Shown here: positions 26,991 through 34,063 of the stretch, one piece after another
How positions within the stretch are numbered: position 1 is the first letter of the stretch
How the letters are laid out: every line of letters begins with the position of its first letter
Assembly: GCF_031178445.1 (NCBI RefSeq)
Contig: NZ_JAPSIY010000010.1
Span: 1-64,000 of the forward strand
Length of the DNA stretch: 64,000 bases
Direction: 5' to 3'
Origin: Microbacterium sp.
GTDB taxonomy: Bacteria > Actinomycetota > Actinomycetes > Actinomycetales > Microbacteriaceae
The notes under the pieces: model-generated
Databases searched by the model: none
What the model saw: only the letters and a program-made list of their open reading frames with translations
What the model was told of the DNA's origin: nothing
Position numbers and translations under genes: made by a program

Positions 26991-28457
26991 ATGGCCACCA
27001 CCTACGACCCCACGACCGCCGACCCCGGGCAGATCGAGAAGATCCCCGCCGGCGACGTCATCATCGATCCGAACGTGCGCACCAGCGTCCGCATCGACAA
27101 GAGCTTCGTCTCCTCGATCCGCGTGTACGGGTTCCAGCAGCACCCCGTCGGCTACCGCGACGACGACGGCAAGGTCCACATCACCGTCGGCCAGCGCCGC
27201 ACCTCCGCTGCGCTCGAGATCGGCTGGCCCGTCATCCCCATCGTCGTCAAGCCGAAGATCGACGCCGAGCACGACCGCGCCGAAGAACTCCGCATCCTCG
27301 CCCAGCTCGCCGAGAACGAACAGCGCGAAGCCCTCACCGACGCCGAACGCGTCGCCGGCTACAAAACCCTCGCACTTCTCGGCGTCAGCGACGACCAGAT
27401 CGCCCGCAAGACCAACGCACCCAAGCAGCAAGTCCAGACCGCGCTCGCCGTGGCGGCGTCCGAGACGGCGGCCGCTGCGCTGGAGTCGCGGCCGATCACG
27501 CTCGAGCAGGCCGCGTACTTGGTCGAGTTCGAGGACGACCCCAACGCGGTCGAGCAGATCACCGAGACGCTCACCGAACGGCCCGAGCAGATCGACCATG
27601 CCGTGTCGAGGATCCGCCGTGACCGGGCGGCGCAGGCTGCCGTCGACGAGCTCACGGCAAAGCTGCAGGCAGCTGGGTGGGAGGTGAGCTACTCGCCCGT
27701 CAGTTACGGCATCGAGACGCCGAAGGGCGCAGCCGCGATCGGGCACCTCTACCGCGCCGATGACAAGAAGCAGCAGCGTCTCGACGTCGACCACGCCGAG
27801 AAGTACACCGGTCGCGTCGCCGTGGTCTTCCCCAGGCCGATGTTCGACAACCCGGCGGGCGCCGAGTACTTCATCCGTGGATATGCCGACCAGGGGCTGG
27901 AGCGGTTCTCGTGGTCGACTGGCGCCCGGCCGAAGGCGACCGAGGAGGAGAAGGCCGCTCGCCGACAGAAGCGGGCCGACAAGGCTGACATGGCCCTCGC
28001 GACCGAGGTGCGCCGCGCTTGGATCAAGGAGTTCCTCGGCCAGAAGAAGCTGCCCGACATGTCCCGCTGGATCGCGCACGTCGTATTCGAGACTGACCAG
28101 GCGCTCGGCGCCTCACAGCGTCCCGGCAACGCCCGTGACCTCGCCTTCGAGCTGCTGGGACTGGAGCAGCCGTCGACGAAGTTCGGGTACATGTCGCGTG
28201 GCGCATCCGCCGAGTTCATCACGGGGCACCCCGGGTTTGCGGCACCGTTGACGGCCGCGTATGCGATCGCGATCTGCGAAGACGTCATCGGCGACCCGAA
28301 GCACCCCTGGGCCGGTCTGCAGATGGCTGAGCTCGCACCCTATCTCGAGCAGCTCCACGAATGGGGTTACCCGCTCTCCGACGTCGAGCAGCGCCTCGTC
28401 GACGCCGCCCTGGCGAAGTGGGCTGAGCGCGCGAAGCAGAACAAGGACGCCGCCTGA
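26991..28457 (+). CDS. ParB-like partition/nuclease-domain protein
   Basis: 488 residues. ParB N-terminal domain: IPAGDVIIDPNVRTSVRIDKSFVSSIRVYGFQQHPVGYRDDDGKVHITVGQRRTSAALEIG, where VGQRRTSA replaces the usual GERRxRA. Then LAENEQREALTDAERVAGYKTLALLGVSDDQIARKTNAPKQQVQTAL, the ENxxRE box and HTH. The long C-terminal part has Lys/Arg-rich and helical stretches (KATEEEKAARRQKRADK) of unknown function. No ParA is seen nearby, so a regulatory or replication role is as likely as partition. Confidence 0.88.
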   Translation: MATTYDPTTADPGQIEKIPAGDVIIDPNVRTSVRIDKSFVSSIRVYGFQQHPVGYRDDDGKVHITVGQRRTSAALEIGWPVIPIVVKPKIDAEHDRAEELRILAQLAENEQREALTDAERVAGYKTLALLGVSDDQIARKTNAPKQQVQTALAVAASETAAAALESRPITLEQAAYLVEFEDDPNAVEQITETLTERPEQIDHAVSRIRRDRAAQAAVDELTAKLQAAGWEVSYSPVSYGIETPKGAAAIGHLYRADDKKQQRLDVDHAEKYTGRVAVVFPRPMFDNPAGAEYFIRGYADQGLERFSWSTGARPKATEEEKAARRQKRADKADMALATEVRRAWIKEFLGQKKLPDMSRWIAHVVFETDQALGASQRPGNARDLAFELLGLEQPSTKFGYMSRGASAEFITGHPGFAAPLTAAYAIAICEDVIGDPKHPWAGLQMAELAPYLEQLHEWGYPLSDVEQRLVDAALAKWAERAKQNKDAA

Positions 28458-28552
28458 TGGACGCGATCGACATCATCACAACCACCGCCATGATCGTCCT
28501 GATCCTCGTCGGTATCGCCGTGATCGCCCTGCAGATGTGGAGCGACCGATGA
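28457..28552 (+). CDS. Tiny membrane protein (31 aa)
   Basis: MDAIDIITTTAMIVLILVGIAVIALQMWSDR: a single hydrophobic helix. It overlaps the ParB-like stop (TGATG) and the next start (ATGA), which is the main support for coding. Function unknown. Confidence 0.55.
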   Translation: MDAIDIITTTAMIVLILVGIAVIALQMWSDR

Positions 28553-28755
28553 GCCGCCGCACACTGCCGCCCCGCCCCGTCATCGCGCTACGGCACGAGG
28601 TCGGCGACGTGCTCACGGTCGGTTCCACCAGGTGGCTGATCCGTTCTATCCACGACGACAAGGTCGTCCTCGAAGCGTCCAGCGCCCCCGCCGGGATCGT
28701 CTGGACCACCACCCTCGACAACCTTCCCGAACCGATGAAGGAGACGACACCATGA
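28549..28755 (+). CDS. Hypothetical early phage protein
   Basis: 68 residues from ATG 28549: MSRRTLPPRPVIALRHEVGDVLTVGSTRWLIRSIHDDKVVLEASSAPAGIVWTTTLDNLPE. A small beta-rich protein, similar in feel to other actinophage early proteins with a 'GDxxTxGSTRWxI' beta-barrel look. Overlaps both neighbours (ATGA). Confidence 0.65.
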   Translation: MSRRTLPPRPVIALRHEVGDVLTVGSTRWLIRSIHDDKVVLEASSAPAGIVWTTTLDNLPEPMKETTP

Positions 28756-29876
28756 GCAGCGCAGACCTCCTCGAGGACGGCTTCCCCCACGGCACCCCGG
28801 ACGGCTTCGACCGCGGATGCCACTCCGCCGGCGGATGCCCCACCGGACGCGAGTACGGGCTGTCCTGCAAGACAGCGAAGATGAAGGCCCGCGGTGACTA
28901 CCAGTATGCAAAGCTCGTCAAGAGCGGGGCGACGATCCCCGAGATCGCCGACGCCCTCGGCCTCATCGGCACCGCGCCCAACACAGCGCCCAACCCGGCG
29001 ACACGGAAGCCGAAGACCACAGTCAAGCCCGCGCCCGCGTCCCCGGCGGCCTTCGTCAACCACTCCGAGCCCGCACCGGATGCTCCGGCAGCGGCAACCG
29101 AGGTCTCCGAGTCGGCGCCGGATGCCACCCCGGTCCTCACCGTCCCCGAGGCGCCCACGCACTCCACACGCGAGATTCGGGCGTGGGCCCGTGAGAAAGG
29201 CTACGAGGTCAACAGCCGAGGCACTATCCGCCAGGAGATCATCGACCACTACTGGGAAGTCCACGGCCTTCTCGACCCCGCGGGCTACGACAAGACCGCC
29301 GAGCTCGACACGGCACCCACAACCCCTCTCACGGACGCACACGAGATCCCCAGCGACGCAAGCCGCCCCGACTACGGCGTCATGAACCTCGAAAACGACC
29401 TCGCAGCCGCCAACGACCGCGTCGCCGACCTCACCAACGAACTCACGATCGCGCAGACCGAACTCGACAACACGATCGGCGAACGAGACCGCGCCCGCGA
29501 CCTCGCAGCCCGCCTCGGCGAAGAACTCGCCCGAAGCGAAGAACAGCGCGACCGGGACCACATCACCCACACCCGCGTCATCGCCGAGCGCGACACCCTC
29601 ACCAACGAAGTGCAGCGCCTCGCCGACATCACCGCAACCGACCACCGCACCATCGAGCAGCTCCAGTCCGCGCTCGCCGCGGCATCCGCAGCGCTGCACA
29701 CGACCGAGCGAGCACTCGAGCTCGTGCTGCAGAAATGGGACGAGGCCACTCGGGCTGCTCGCCAGAAGGCGGTGATCGGAGGTGGCCGGGTGCACATCGA
29801 CATCGGCGCGTCGCCCGCCGATATCGGCGCTGCAGCGGCGCGGGTGCTCCGCTCGTCGGCGATGCGTGTGCGATGA
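28752..29876 (+). CDS. Lsr2-type DNA-binding domain joined to a coiled coil
   Basis: 374 residues. The N-terminus has three cysteines (GCHSAGGCPTGREYGLSC) and an HTH-like SGATIPEIADALGL. A Pro/Ala linker follows, then an Lsr2 C-terminal-like domain (STREIRAWAREKGYEVNSRGTIRQEIIDHYW, near residue 140). After that comes a long predicted coiled coil (LENDLAAANDRVADLTNELTIAQTELDN... to about residue 340). Lsr2 is the actinobacterial H-NS-like silencer; the usual RGR minor-groove motif is RGT here, so affinity or preference may differ. The coiled coil could oligomerise it. Confidence 0.8.
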   Translation: MSSADLLEDGFPHGTPDGFDRGCHSAGGCPTGREYGLSCKTAKMKARGDYQYAKLVKSGATIPEIADALGLIGTAPNTAPNPATRKPKTTVKPAPASPAAFVNHSEPAPDAPAAATEVSESAPDATPVLTVPEAPTHSTREIRAWAREKGYEVNSRGTIRQEIIDHYWEVHGLLDPAGYDKTAELDTAPTTPLTDAHEIPSDASRPDYGVMNLENDLAAANDRVADLTNELTIAQTELDNTIGERDRARDLAARLGEELARSEEQRDRDHITHTRVIAERDTLTNEVQRLADITATDHRTIEQLQSALAAASAALHTTERALELVLQKWDEATRAARQKAVIGGGRVHIDIGASPADIGAAAARVLRSSAMRVR

Positions 29877-30058
29877 ACGAGCGCGATCAGGCGGTCATCG
29901 AGGAAGGGCGCCTCGTGCATGCCTGCCCGGTCAACGGAAGCGGCGTGACAGGTTGCTGCGGAAAGACCCTCTATGAGATCCCGGTCACGGATCGAGTCAC
30001 GCAGAACCGCCATCAGGTGACCTGCACAGACCGCGAGAACGGGAGCGCAGAGCGATGA
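29873..30058 (+). CDS. Small cysteine-containing phage protein
   Basis: 61 residues, MNERDQAVIEEGRLVHACPVNGSGVTGCCGKTLYEIPVTDRVTQNRHQVTC. Four cysteines could bind zinc. The last codons fall within the first copy of a repeated start-associated sequence. ATGA-coupled on both sides. Confidence 0.65.
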   Translation: MNERDQAVIEEGRLVHACPVNGSGVTGCCGKTLYEIPVTDRVTQNRHQVTCTDRENGSAER

Positions 30059-30258
30059 CCATGGAGCACTACCGGAACTTCATCGATGAGGCCGCCGACC
30101 TGGTGCGCCAGGCGATTACGACCGTCCTGCCGGACGCCGACGTGACGACCACCGAGACGGCGGTCGTGCTGACATCGGCGCTCGCGCTCGACCGACTCGG
30201 ATGCAGCGAGCGGGACTTCGACACCCACCTCGCGAGCCGGGGCACAGACCGCGAGAAC
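30024..30258 (+). repeat. Start-associated direct repeats
   Basis: GCACAGACCGCGAGAAC occurs at 30024-30040 and 30242-30258. Each copy is followed by a GGGAG/AGGAG Shine-Dalgarno and then an ATG after about 10 bases. A shorter copy, CAGACCGCGAG (30687-30697), precedes the third start at 30713. These resemble the start-associated sequences described in some actinophages. Confidence 0.75.
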
Positions 30259-30279
30259 AGGAGTCAGAGCAATGGCTGA
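30055..30279 (+). CDS. Hypothetical early phage protein
   Basis: 74 residues, MTMEHYRNFIDEAADLVRQAITTVLPDADVTTTETAVVLTSALALDRLGCSERDFDTHLASRG, mostly helical and acidic. Its start follows the first copy, and its end contains the second copy, of the CACAGACCGCGAGAAC repeat. Overlaps the next gene by eight bases. Confidence 0.62.
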   Translation: MTMEHYRNFIDEAADLVRQAITTVLPDADVTTTETAVVLTSALALDRLGCSERDFDTHLASRGTDRENRSQSNG

Positions 30280-30709
30280 GCATGACCACATCACGAAGAC
30301 CGACACACTCGGGTGCACCGCGTGCGACAAGCTGACAGGCCGCGACCGAACGCCCGCGCCAACGCCCGAGCAGCCGAAGATGCCCGACCTCTCGGCGTTT
30401 CCCTCGGTGCAGCACCGCATCGAGGGCGGCAAGTTCGTCTGCCCCGGCGACGAAAACGCATGGTGCCACCAGTACCCCGAGGACGACTGCGATCACGAGT
30501 ACTGGCCGTGCGGCCACGAGTTCGCCAGTCACGCCGAATGCTGGATCAAGCCGTGGATCGACGCGACCGACTTGGCCGACTCGTACGCGGGCGACGAGCA
30601 CGAGCTGCTGCTGCGCGACGAGGACTTCCCGGACGGCGACGTGGACTGGACGTGGGAGGGCGAATACGTCACCTTCGACTACGCCCCAGACCGCGAGGCT
30701 GGTAGCTGA
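30272..30709 (+). CDS. Hypothetical cysteine-rich acidic protein
   Basis: 145 residues starting MAEHDHITKTDTLGCTACDKLTG. Cys/His pairs (CTAC, CPGDENAWCHQYPEDDCDHEYWPCGHEFASHAEC) suggest structural metal binding. The C-terminal half is acidic (DEDFPDGDVDWTWEGEYVTFDY). No family recognised. Begins just after the second start-associated repeat. Confidence 0.65.
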   Translation: MAEHDHITKTDTLGCTACDKLTGRDRTPAPTPEQPKMPDLSAFPSVQHRIEGGKFVCPGDENAWCHQYPEDDCDHEYWPCGHEFASHAECWIKPWIDATDLADSYAGDEHELLLRDEDFPDGDVDWTWEGEYVTFDYAPDREAGS

Positions 30710-30712
30710 CCT

Positions 30713-31963
30713 ATGCCAGCGCTCATCGACCTCACCGGTCAGCGCTTCGGCATCCTCCGCGTCGCCGTGCGACTCGCCGACCGCATCACCCCGAGCGGCG
30801 CCCGCCAGCCTCGCTGGGGGTGTGTCTGCGACTGCGGTCGGCGCACAATCGAGGAGGGCCGCGCCCTCCGCGCCGGCCGCGCCCTCTCCTGCCGCCAATG
30901 CGTCCGCGACCCTTCCCGCACGCTCAAGTACGGCCGCGTGTACCTGATCTACTACCCGGCCCACCGCGTCCTCAAGATCGGCTTCCATACGAGCAGCACC
31001 CGACTGCGAGAGCTGCTCGGCGCCGGCGGCATCCACCTCGAAGAGTTCCGCGACGTCGACAAGTCGTGGGAGACCGCAGGCCGCCGCGCCCTCGACAGCC
31101 TCTTCGAACCCGCGTTCACCAACCGCCGCGACGCATCCCGCGTCATCCCGCGCGGCGCCGGATGGACCGACTGCTACACCGTCGACCCCGAAGACCTCAT
31201 CCTCGCCCGTAGCGAGGTCTTCGAAGCCTGCCTGAGAGAAGGTAACTCCCTTGGTGAGAACCCACCAGCAACCCCAACCTGGCTCCGAGCCCTCACCCGC
31301 ATCCAGAGCGCTCGCCGCCGTGCCCGCGTCGGCTGCGCAGACCTTGCTCGGTCTGCAGGTACTGGTGGGGGAGCAGTCACGGATTCCGTTGGACGTCGAG
31401 TGGATCGCGAAGCAGCTGCTCGACGGGATGCCGCTCGGTTGGGCGGTCGACCGCATCGAGCGCGACGTGCTCGTCCTAGAGGACGCCGGGCACGTCGTCA
31501 CATGGGCGCAGGACGGCCGCGAATGGCTCGGTCTGCCCCGAACTGGGCGCGCCGCACACCCGCCTGCTCTCGCCCCATCTGGAGCCTTCTCGGGGCCGCC
31601 CTCGACGGGGCCCATTTTCATCGGCTTGGGAGAGAGAGAAAGAGAGGGGGAGCGAGAGAGGGTGCACGAGCAGGCGCGAGAGCGTGCGAGGGCGCGTGCA
31701 GAGGCCGAGCGGCTGGAGTCATCGGGACGCTGGGCGCTGGAGTACTCGAAACCGCGACCTCGGAAGCCACCGCGACGCCCTCGCCTGTTGGACGCTCCAC
31801 CGCGAGGATGCCCGGATCACCCCAACGGAACATTCGAAGAGTGCGGACCTTGCGGCCTAGCCGCCGATACCCGCAAGACGTGGCTGGCCAACGAGAAGTA
31901 CATGGAGGAGCTGGTGCTCTTCGAGGAATCGCAGGCGATGCAGTGGGAGGACCTGGGCAGTGA
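30713..31963 (+). CDS. Zinc-ribbon plus GIY-YIG-like protein; 3' half of the frame doubtful
   Basis: The N-terminal ~65 residues match a phage zinc-ribbon domain (DLTGQRFGILRVAVR, WGCVCDCGRRTIEEG, SCRQC). The following segment (YGRVYLIYYPAHRVLKIGFHTSSTRLRELLGAGGIHLEEF...ETAGRRALDSLF) looks like a GIY-YIG/T5orf172-type nuclease. Coding character in this frame fades after about 31,330, and the rest is an Arg/Gly/Ala-rich shadow of the next gene (31251-31973). The true protein therefore probably has about 200 meaningful residues, and its natural stop seems lost, or a frameshift joins the two genes. Confidence 0.6.
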   Translation: MPALIDLTGQRFGILRVAVRLADRITPSGARQPRWGCVCDCGRRTIEEGRALRAGRALSCRQCVRDPSRTLKYGRVYLIYYPAHRVLKIGFHTSSTRLRELLGAGGIHLEEFRDVDKSWETAGRRALDSLFEPAFTNRRDASRVIPRGAGWTDCYTVDPEDLILARSEVFEACLREGNSLGENPPATPTWLRALTRIQSARRRARVGCADLARSAGTGGGAVTDSVGRRVDREAAARRDAARLGGRPHRARRARPRGRRARRHMGAGRPRMARSAPNWARRTPACSRPIWSLLGAALDGAHFHRLGRERKRGGAREGARAGARACEGACRGRAAGVIGTLGAGVLETATSEATATPSPVGRSTARMPGSPQRNIRRVRTLRPSRRYPQDVAGQREVHGGAGALRGIAGDAVGGPGQ

Positions 31964-31973
31964 CACGTTCTGA
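31251..31973 (+). CDS. Hypothetical phage protein with charged coiled region
   Basis: 240 residues from GTG 31251 (a later GTG is possible). The N-terminal half is a winged-helix-like segment (AQTLLGLQVLVGEQSRIPLDVEWIAKQLLDGMPLGWAVDRIERDVLVLEDAGHVVTW). The middle is an extreme Glu/Arg run (EREREGERERVHEQARERARARAEAERLE), and the C-terminus has CPDHPNGTFEECGPCGLAADTRKTWLANEKY with paired cysteines. The genes on both sides overlap it. No family assigned. Confidence 0.68.
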   Translation: MVRTHQQPQPGSEPSPASRALAAVPASAAQTLLGLQVLVGEQSRIPLDVEWIAKQLLDGMPLGWAVDRIERDVLVLEDAGHVVTWAQDGREWLGLPRTGRAAHPPALAPSGAFSGPPSTGPIFIGLGEREREGERERVHEQARERARARAEAERLESSGRWALEYSKPRPRKPPRRPRLLDAPPRGCPDHPNGTFEECGPCGLAADTRKTWLANEKYMEELVLFEESQAMQWEDLGSDTF

Positions 31974-32904
31974 TCGAGTCGAGATCGCGGAGAAGGTGCG
32001 CGACGGGCTGTGTGTATTGGGCTGCACCCTGCGCGGCGTGCACTTCGCAACCTGCATCGACTACGGCGTCGAATCGTCCGACGCGAGCTGCCGAGGGTGT
32101 GCACCGTCGCCGGCACACACCGACTCAGCGATCTGCTCTCGGTGCTTCGGACGGATGGGGGCCCTGCTCCGCGATGTTCCCGACCTGCTCGGTCGGGTGC
32201 GGTCACTGTCGGACCCGTCGAAGGCAATGCAGATCGCCCCGGTGAAGATCTCATCTCGCCCCGTCGAAGCCGTCGCCCCAGTGGGTCCGGACCTACTCGA
32301 CGCCGCCGACACCATCCTCGCGAACCTCCGAGACTGGGCGCACAGCGTGGCCGCAGGGTTGCCGTTCCATTCCCGGTTCTCCGGCATGGGCGCCGTCACG
32401 GCCTACCGGCTTGCTCTGGAGTACTCGAGGGCAATCATCGGCCATCTCGAACAGCTGACAGCCGACCCGGCCCGAGCATTGCACCTAGCCGAAGCCATCA
32501 CCGTGTTGCATCCGGAGGAGGCGGGGGAGCGGCCGGCCTGGTCGATCGCAGACGCCGCGCACCGATGGGGAGCGGAACGACGCGACCGTCATGTGCATCC
32601 CGACGTCGACGCCGAGCCCGACCGCGAGGAGTCGGCGCAGCCTGTGCGGGAGTGGTACGACCCGACGCTGAGCGTGAAGGAGGCTGCGGCTCGCGTCGGT
32701 GTCAAGCCCGGCACCGTGCGCAAGTGGGTCGCCATGGGTGACCTGCCCGTCGCGATGCGTGCTCGAGGGCCACGCGGTTCGATCATGCTGATGCTCTATG
32801 CCTCCCAGGTAGATCGGGTCGCCGCCGAGATGGCAGCACGCGGCGAGGCAACCCGATTCGGGCCCAAGAAAGACACGCCGGAATATTCGTCGTCACGGGA
32901 GTAG
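31960..32904 (+). CDS. MerR/excisionase-type HTH protein with cysteine module
   Basis: 314 residues from GTG 31960. The N-terminal half contains six cysteines (LCVLGCTLRGVHFATC, SCRGCAPSPAHTDSAICSRCFGRMG), probably zinc binding. The C-terminal end carries a helix-turn-helix of the DNA-binding excisionase/MerR kind (LSVKEAAARVGVKPGTVRKWVAMGDLPVAMRARGP). It ends the early operon and may regulate the late genes; this is inferred from position. Confidence 0.72.
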   Translation: MTRSDRVEIAEKVRDGLCVLGCTLRGVHFATCIDYGVESSDASCRGCAPSPAHTDSAICSRCFGRMGALLRDVPDLLGRVRSLSDPSKAMQIAPVKISSRPVEAVAPVGPDLLDAADTILANLRDWAHSVAAGLPFHSRFSGMGAVTAYRLALEYSRAIIGHLEQLTADPARALHLAEAITVLHPEEAGERPAWSIADAAHRWGAERRDRHVHPDVDAEPDREESAQPVREWYDPTLSVKEAAARVGVKPGTVRKWVAMGDLPVAMRARGPRGSIMLMLYASQVDRVAAEMAARGEATRFGPKKDTPEYSSSRE

Positions 32905-32946
32905 CGCGGTCGATGCTAGGCTGTGCCTCGCACGATACTTCTACCC

Positions 32947-32974
32947 AGAGCCTCACCCATTCGGGTGGGGCTCT
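32947..32974. terminator. Hairpin ending the early operon
   Basis: AGAGCCTCACCC (32947-32958) pairs with GGGTGGGGCTCT (32963-32974) across ATTC, a 12-bp stem with one G-T pair. It lies in the gap between the early genes and the HNH gene. No T-run follows, so it may be structural instead. Confidence 0.55.
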
Positions 32975-33058
32975 CGGCGTATCGGGGTGGCGGCCGGTGC
33001 TCGGCGATGCGAGGCGCACGGGTGCCGGCCGTCACCATGCTCCTGGTCGGAGGGTCGG

Positions 33059-33421
33059 ATGTCCGCCGAGATCTACAACACCCACCAGTGGCGACAGCTG
33101 GTGAAGCTGCTCGTCCGGCCTGGTGCGCTGTGCGAGATCGAGGAGTGCGCAGCACCGTCCCGCGAGATCATCTTCGGCCTCCGCCACCGCCACCCTCTCG
33201 GCCCCAGCCTCGACCACATCATCGAGCTGCAGTACGGCGGCGCACCCTTCGACCCGGCGAACCTTCGGCCGGCCCACCTCGGCTGCAACGTGCGCAAGTC
33301 CAACCGCCTCCGCAAGGAGCATCGTGCTGGCCTGCTACGCCTGGTCGCCCGGGTTGGAAGAGCGAAGGCGGCCGCGGCTCCGACAAGGGCAAAGAGGTCC
33401 GCGTCGGTGCTCGATCGATGA
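33059..33421 (+). CDS. HNH endonuclease
   Basis: 120 residues from ATG 33059 (RBS GGAGG, five-base spacing). Motif: PLGPSLDHIIELQYGGAPFDPANLRPAHLGCNVRKSNR, the H-N-N/H metal finger with LDHI as first element. In HK97-like phages an HNH protein next to the terminase is needed for cos cleavage by the packaging machine. A GTG at 32987 would add a Cys-rich N-terminus (RRCEAHGCRPSPC) and cannot be excluded. Confidence 0.88.
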   Translation: MSAEIYNTHQWRQLVKLLVRPGALCEIEECAAPSREIIFGLRHRHPLGPSLDHIIELQYGGAPFDPANLRPAHLGCNVRKSNRLRKEHRAGLLRLVARVGRAKAAAAPTRAKRSASVLDR

Positions 33422-33429
33422 GCACCGGG

Positions 33430-33560
33430 CTGGCGAGAAGTCCTGATCGCTTCGCGTTTTTGAGATACCGGGTTGCGACAAGACCCGCGCATCTTCATTT
33501 TTTCTCACGCACCGAATCTCCCGAGTAACCGGGCACAGGCGTGACCGGATACGGAGGAGG
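33430..33560. other. Candidate cos/packaging region
   Basis: A non-coding gap between the HNH and small-terminase genes with unusually A/T-rich tracts for this genome (GCGTTTTTGAGATACC and CTTCATTTTTTCTCACG). This is where cos sites sit in HK97-type phages that carry an HNH gene. No end sequence can be read from the prophage form. Confidence 0.35.
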
Positions 33561-33565
33561 CCAAC

Positions 33566-34063
33566 GTGAGTCGTCCTCGCACTCCCCTCGAGCAGCTCGA
33601 GCACGGAACCCTCGCCCGCTACCGCCGCGGCTGCAAGTGCGAACCGTGCCGGGCCGCGAACCGCGACCGGGTGCGCGACCACCGAGCCCGCGCGGCCGCG
33701 GTCGACACCGAGCGGGAGCAGGTCGCGTCGATCGCGATCAACATCGACCCTGACGCACCGGTCCCGACGATCGACATGCAGGCGCCGGCTGGCCGCGTCG
33801 AGAAGGCCGTCCGCAAGGATCTGAAGGCCCTCGTCGGTGAGCCGCCGTGGAAGCGCACCGCCGCCGCGATCCTGCGCCTCAACGCGAGGGTGATCGACCA
33901 GGCCCCGACCGTCGACCGCCTCGACCTGCTCTCGCCGATGCAGCTGCGCGCCCAGGAGTGGATGAAGCTTCTGCGCTCGGTCGGACCGACCGACGGCACG
34001 ATAGCCGGCGGTGCCGAGGCGCTGCTCGACGCGCTCGGAGCGTCCGGCGATGGCGACCACTAA
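33566..34063 (+). CDS. terS: Terminase small subunit
   Basis: 165 residues from GTG 33566. The N-terminal cysteine module (HGTLARYRRGCKCEPCRAANRDRVRDH) precedes a helical region (RVEKAVRKDLKALVGEPPWKRTAAAILRLNARVIDQAP...LRAQEWMKLLRSVG) typical of actinophage small terminases. It recognises phage DNA for packaging. The assignment rests mainly on position just before and overlapping TerL. Confidence 0.75.
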   Translation: MSRPRTPLEQLEHGTLARYRRGCKCEPCRAANRDRVRDHRARAAAVDTEREQVASIAINIDPDAPVPTIDMQAPAGRVEKAVRKDLKALVGEPPWKRTAAAILRLNARVIDQAPTVDRLDLLSPMQLRAQEWMKLLRSVGPTDGTIAGGAEALLDALGASGDGDH

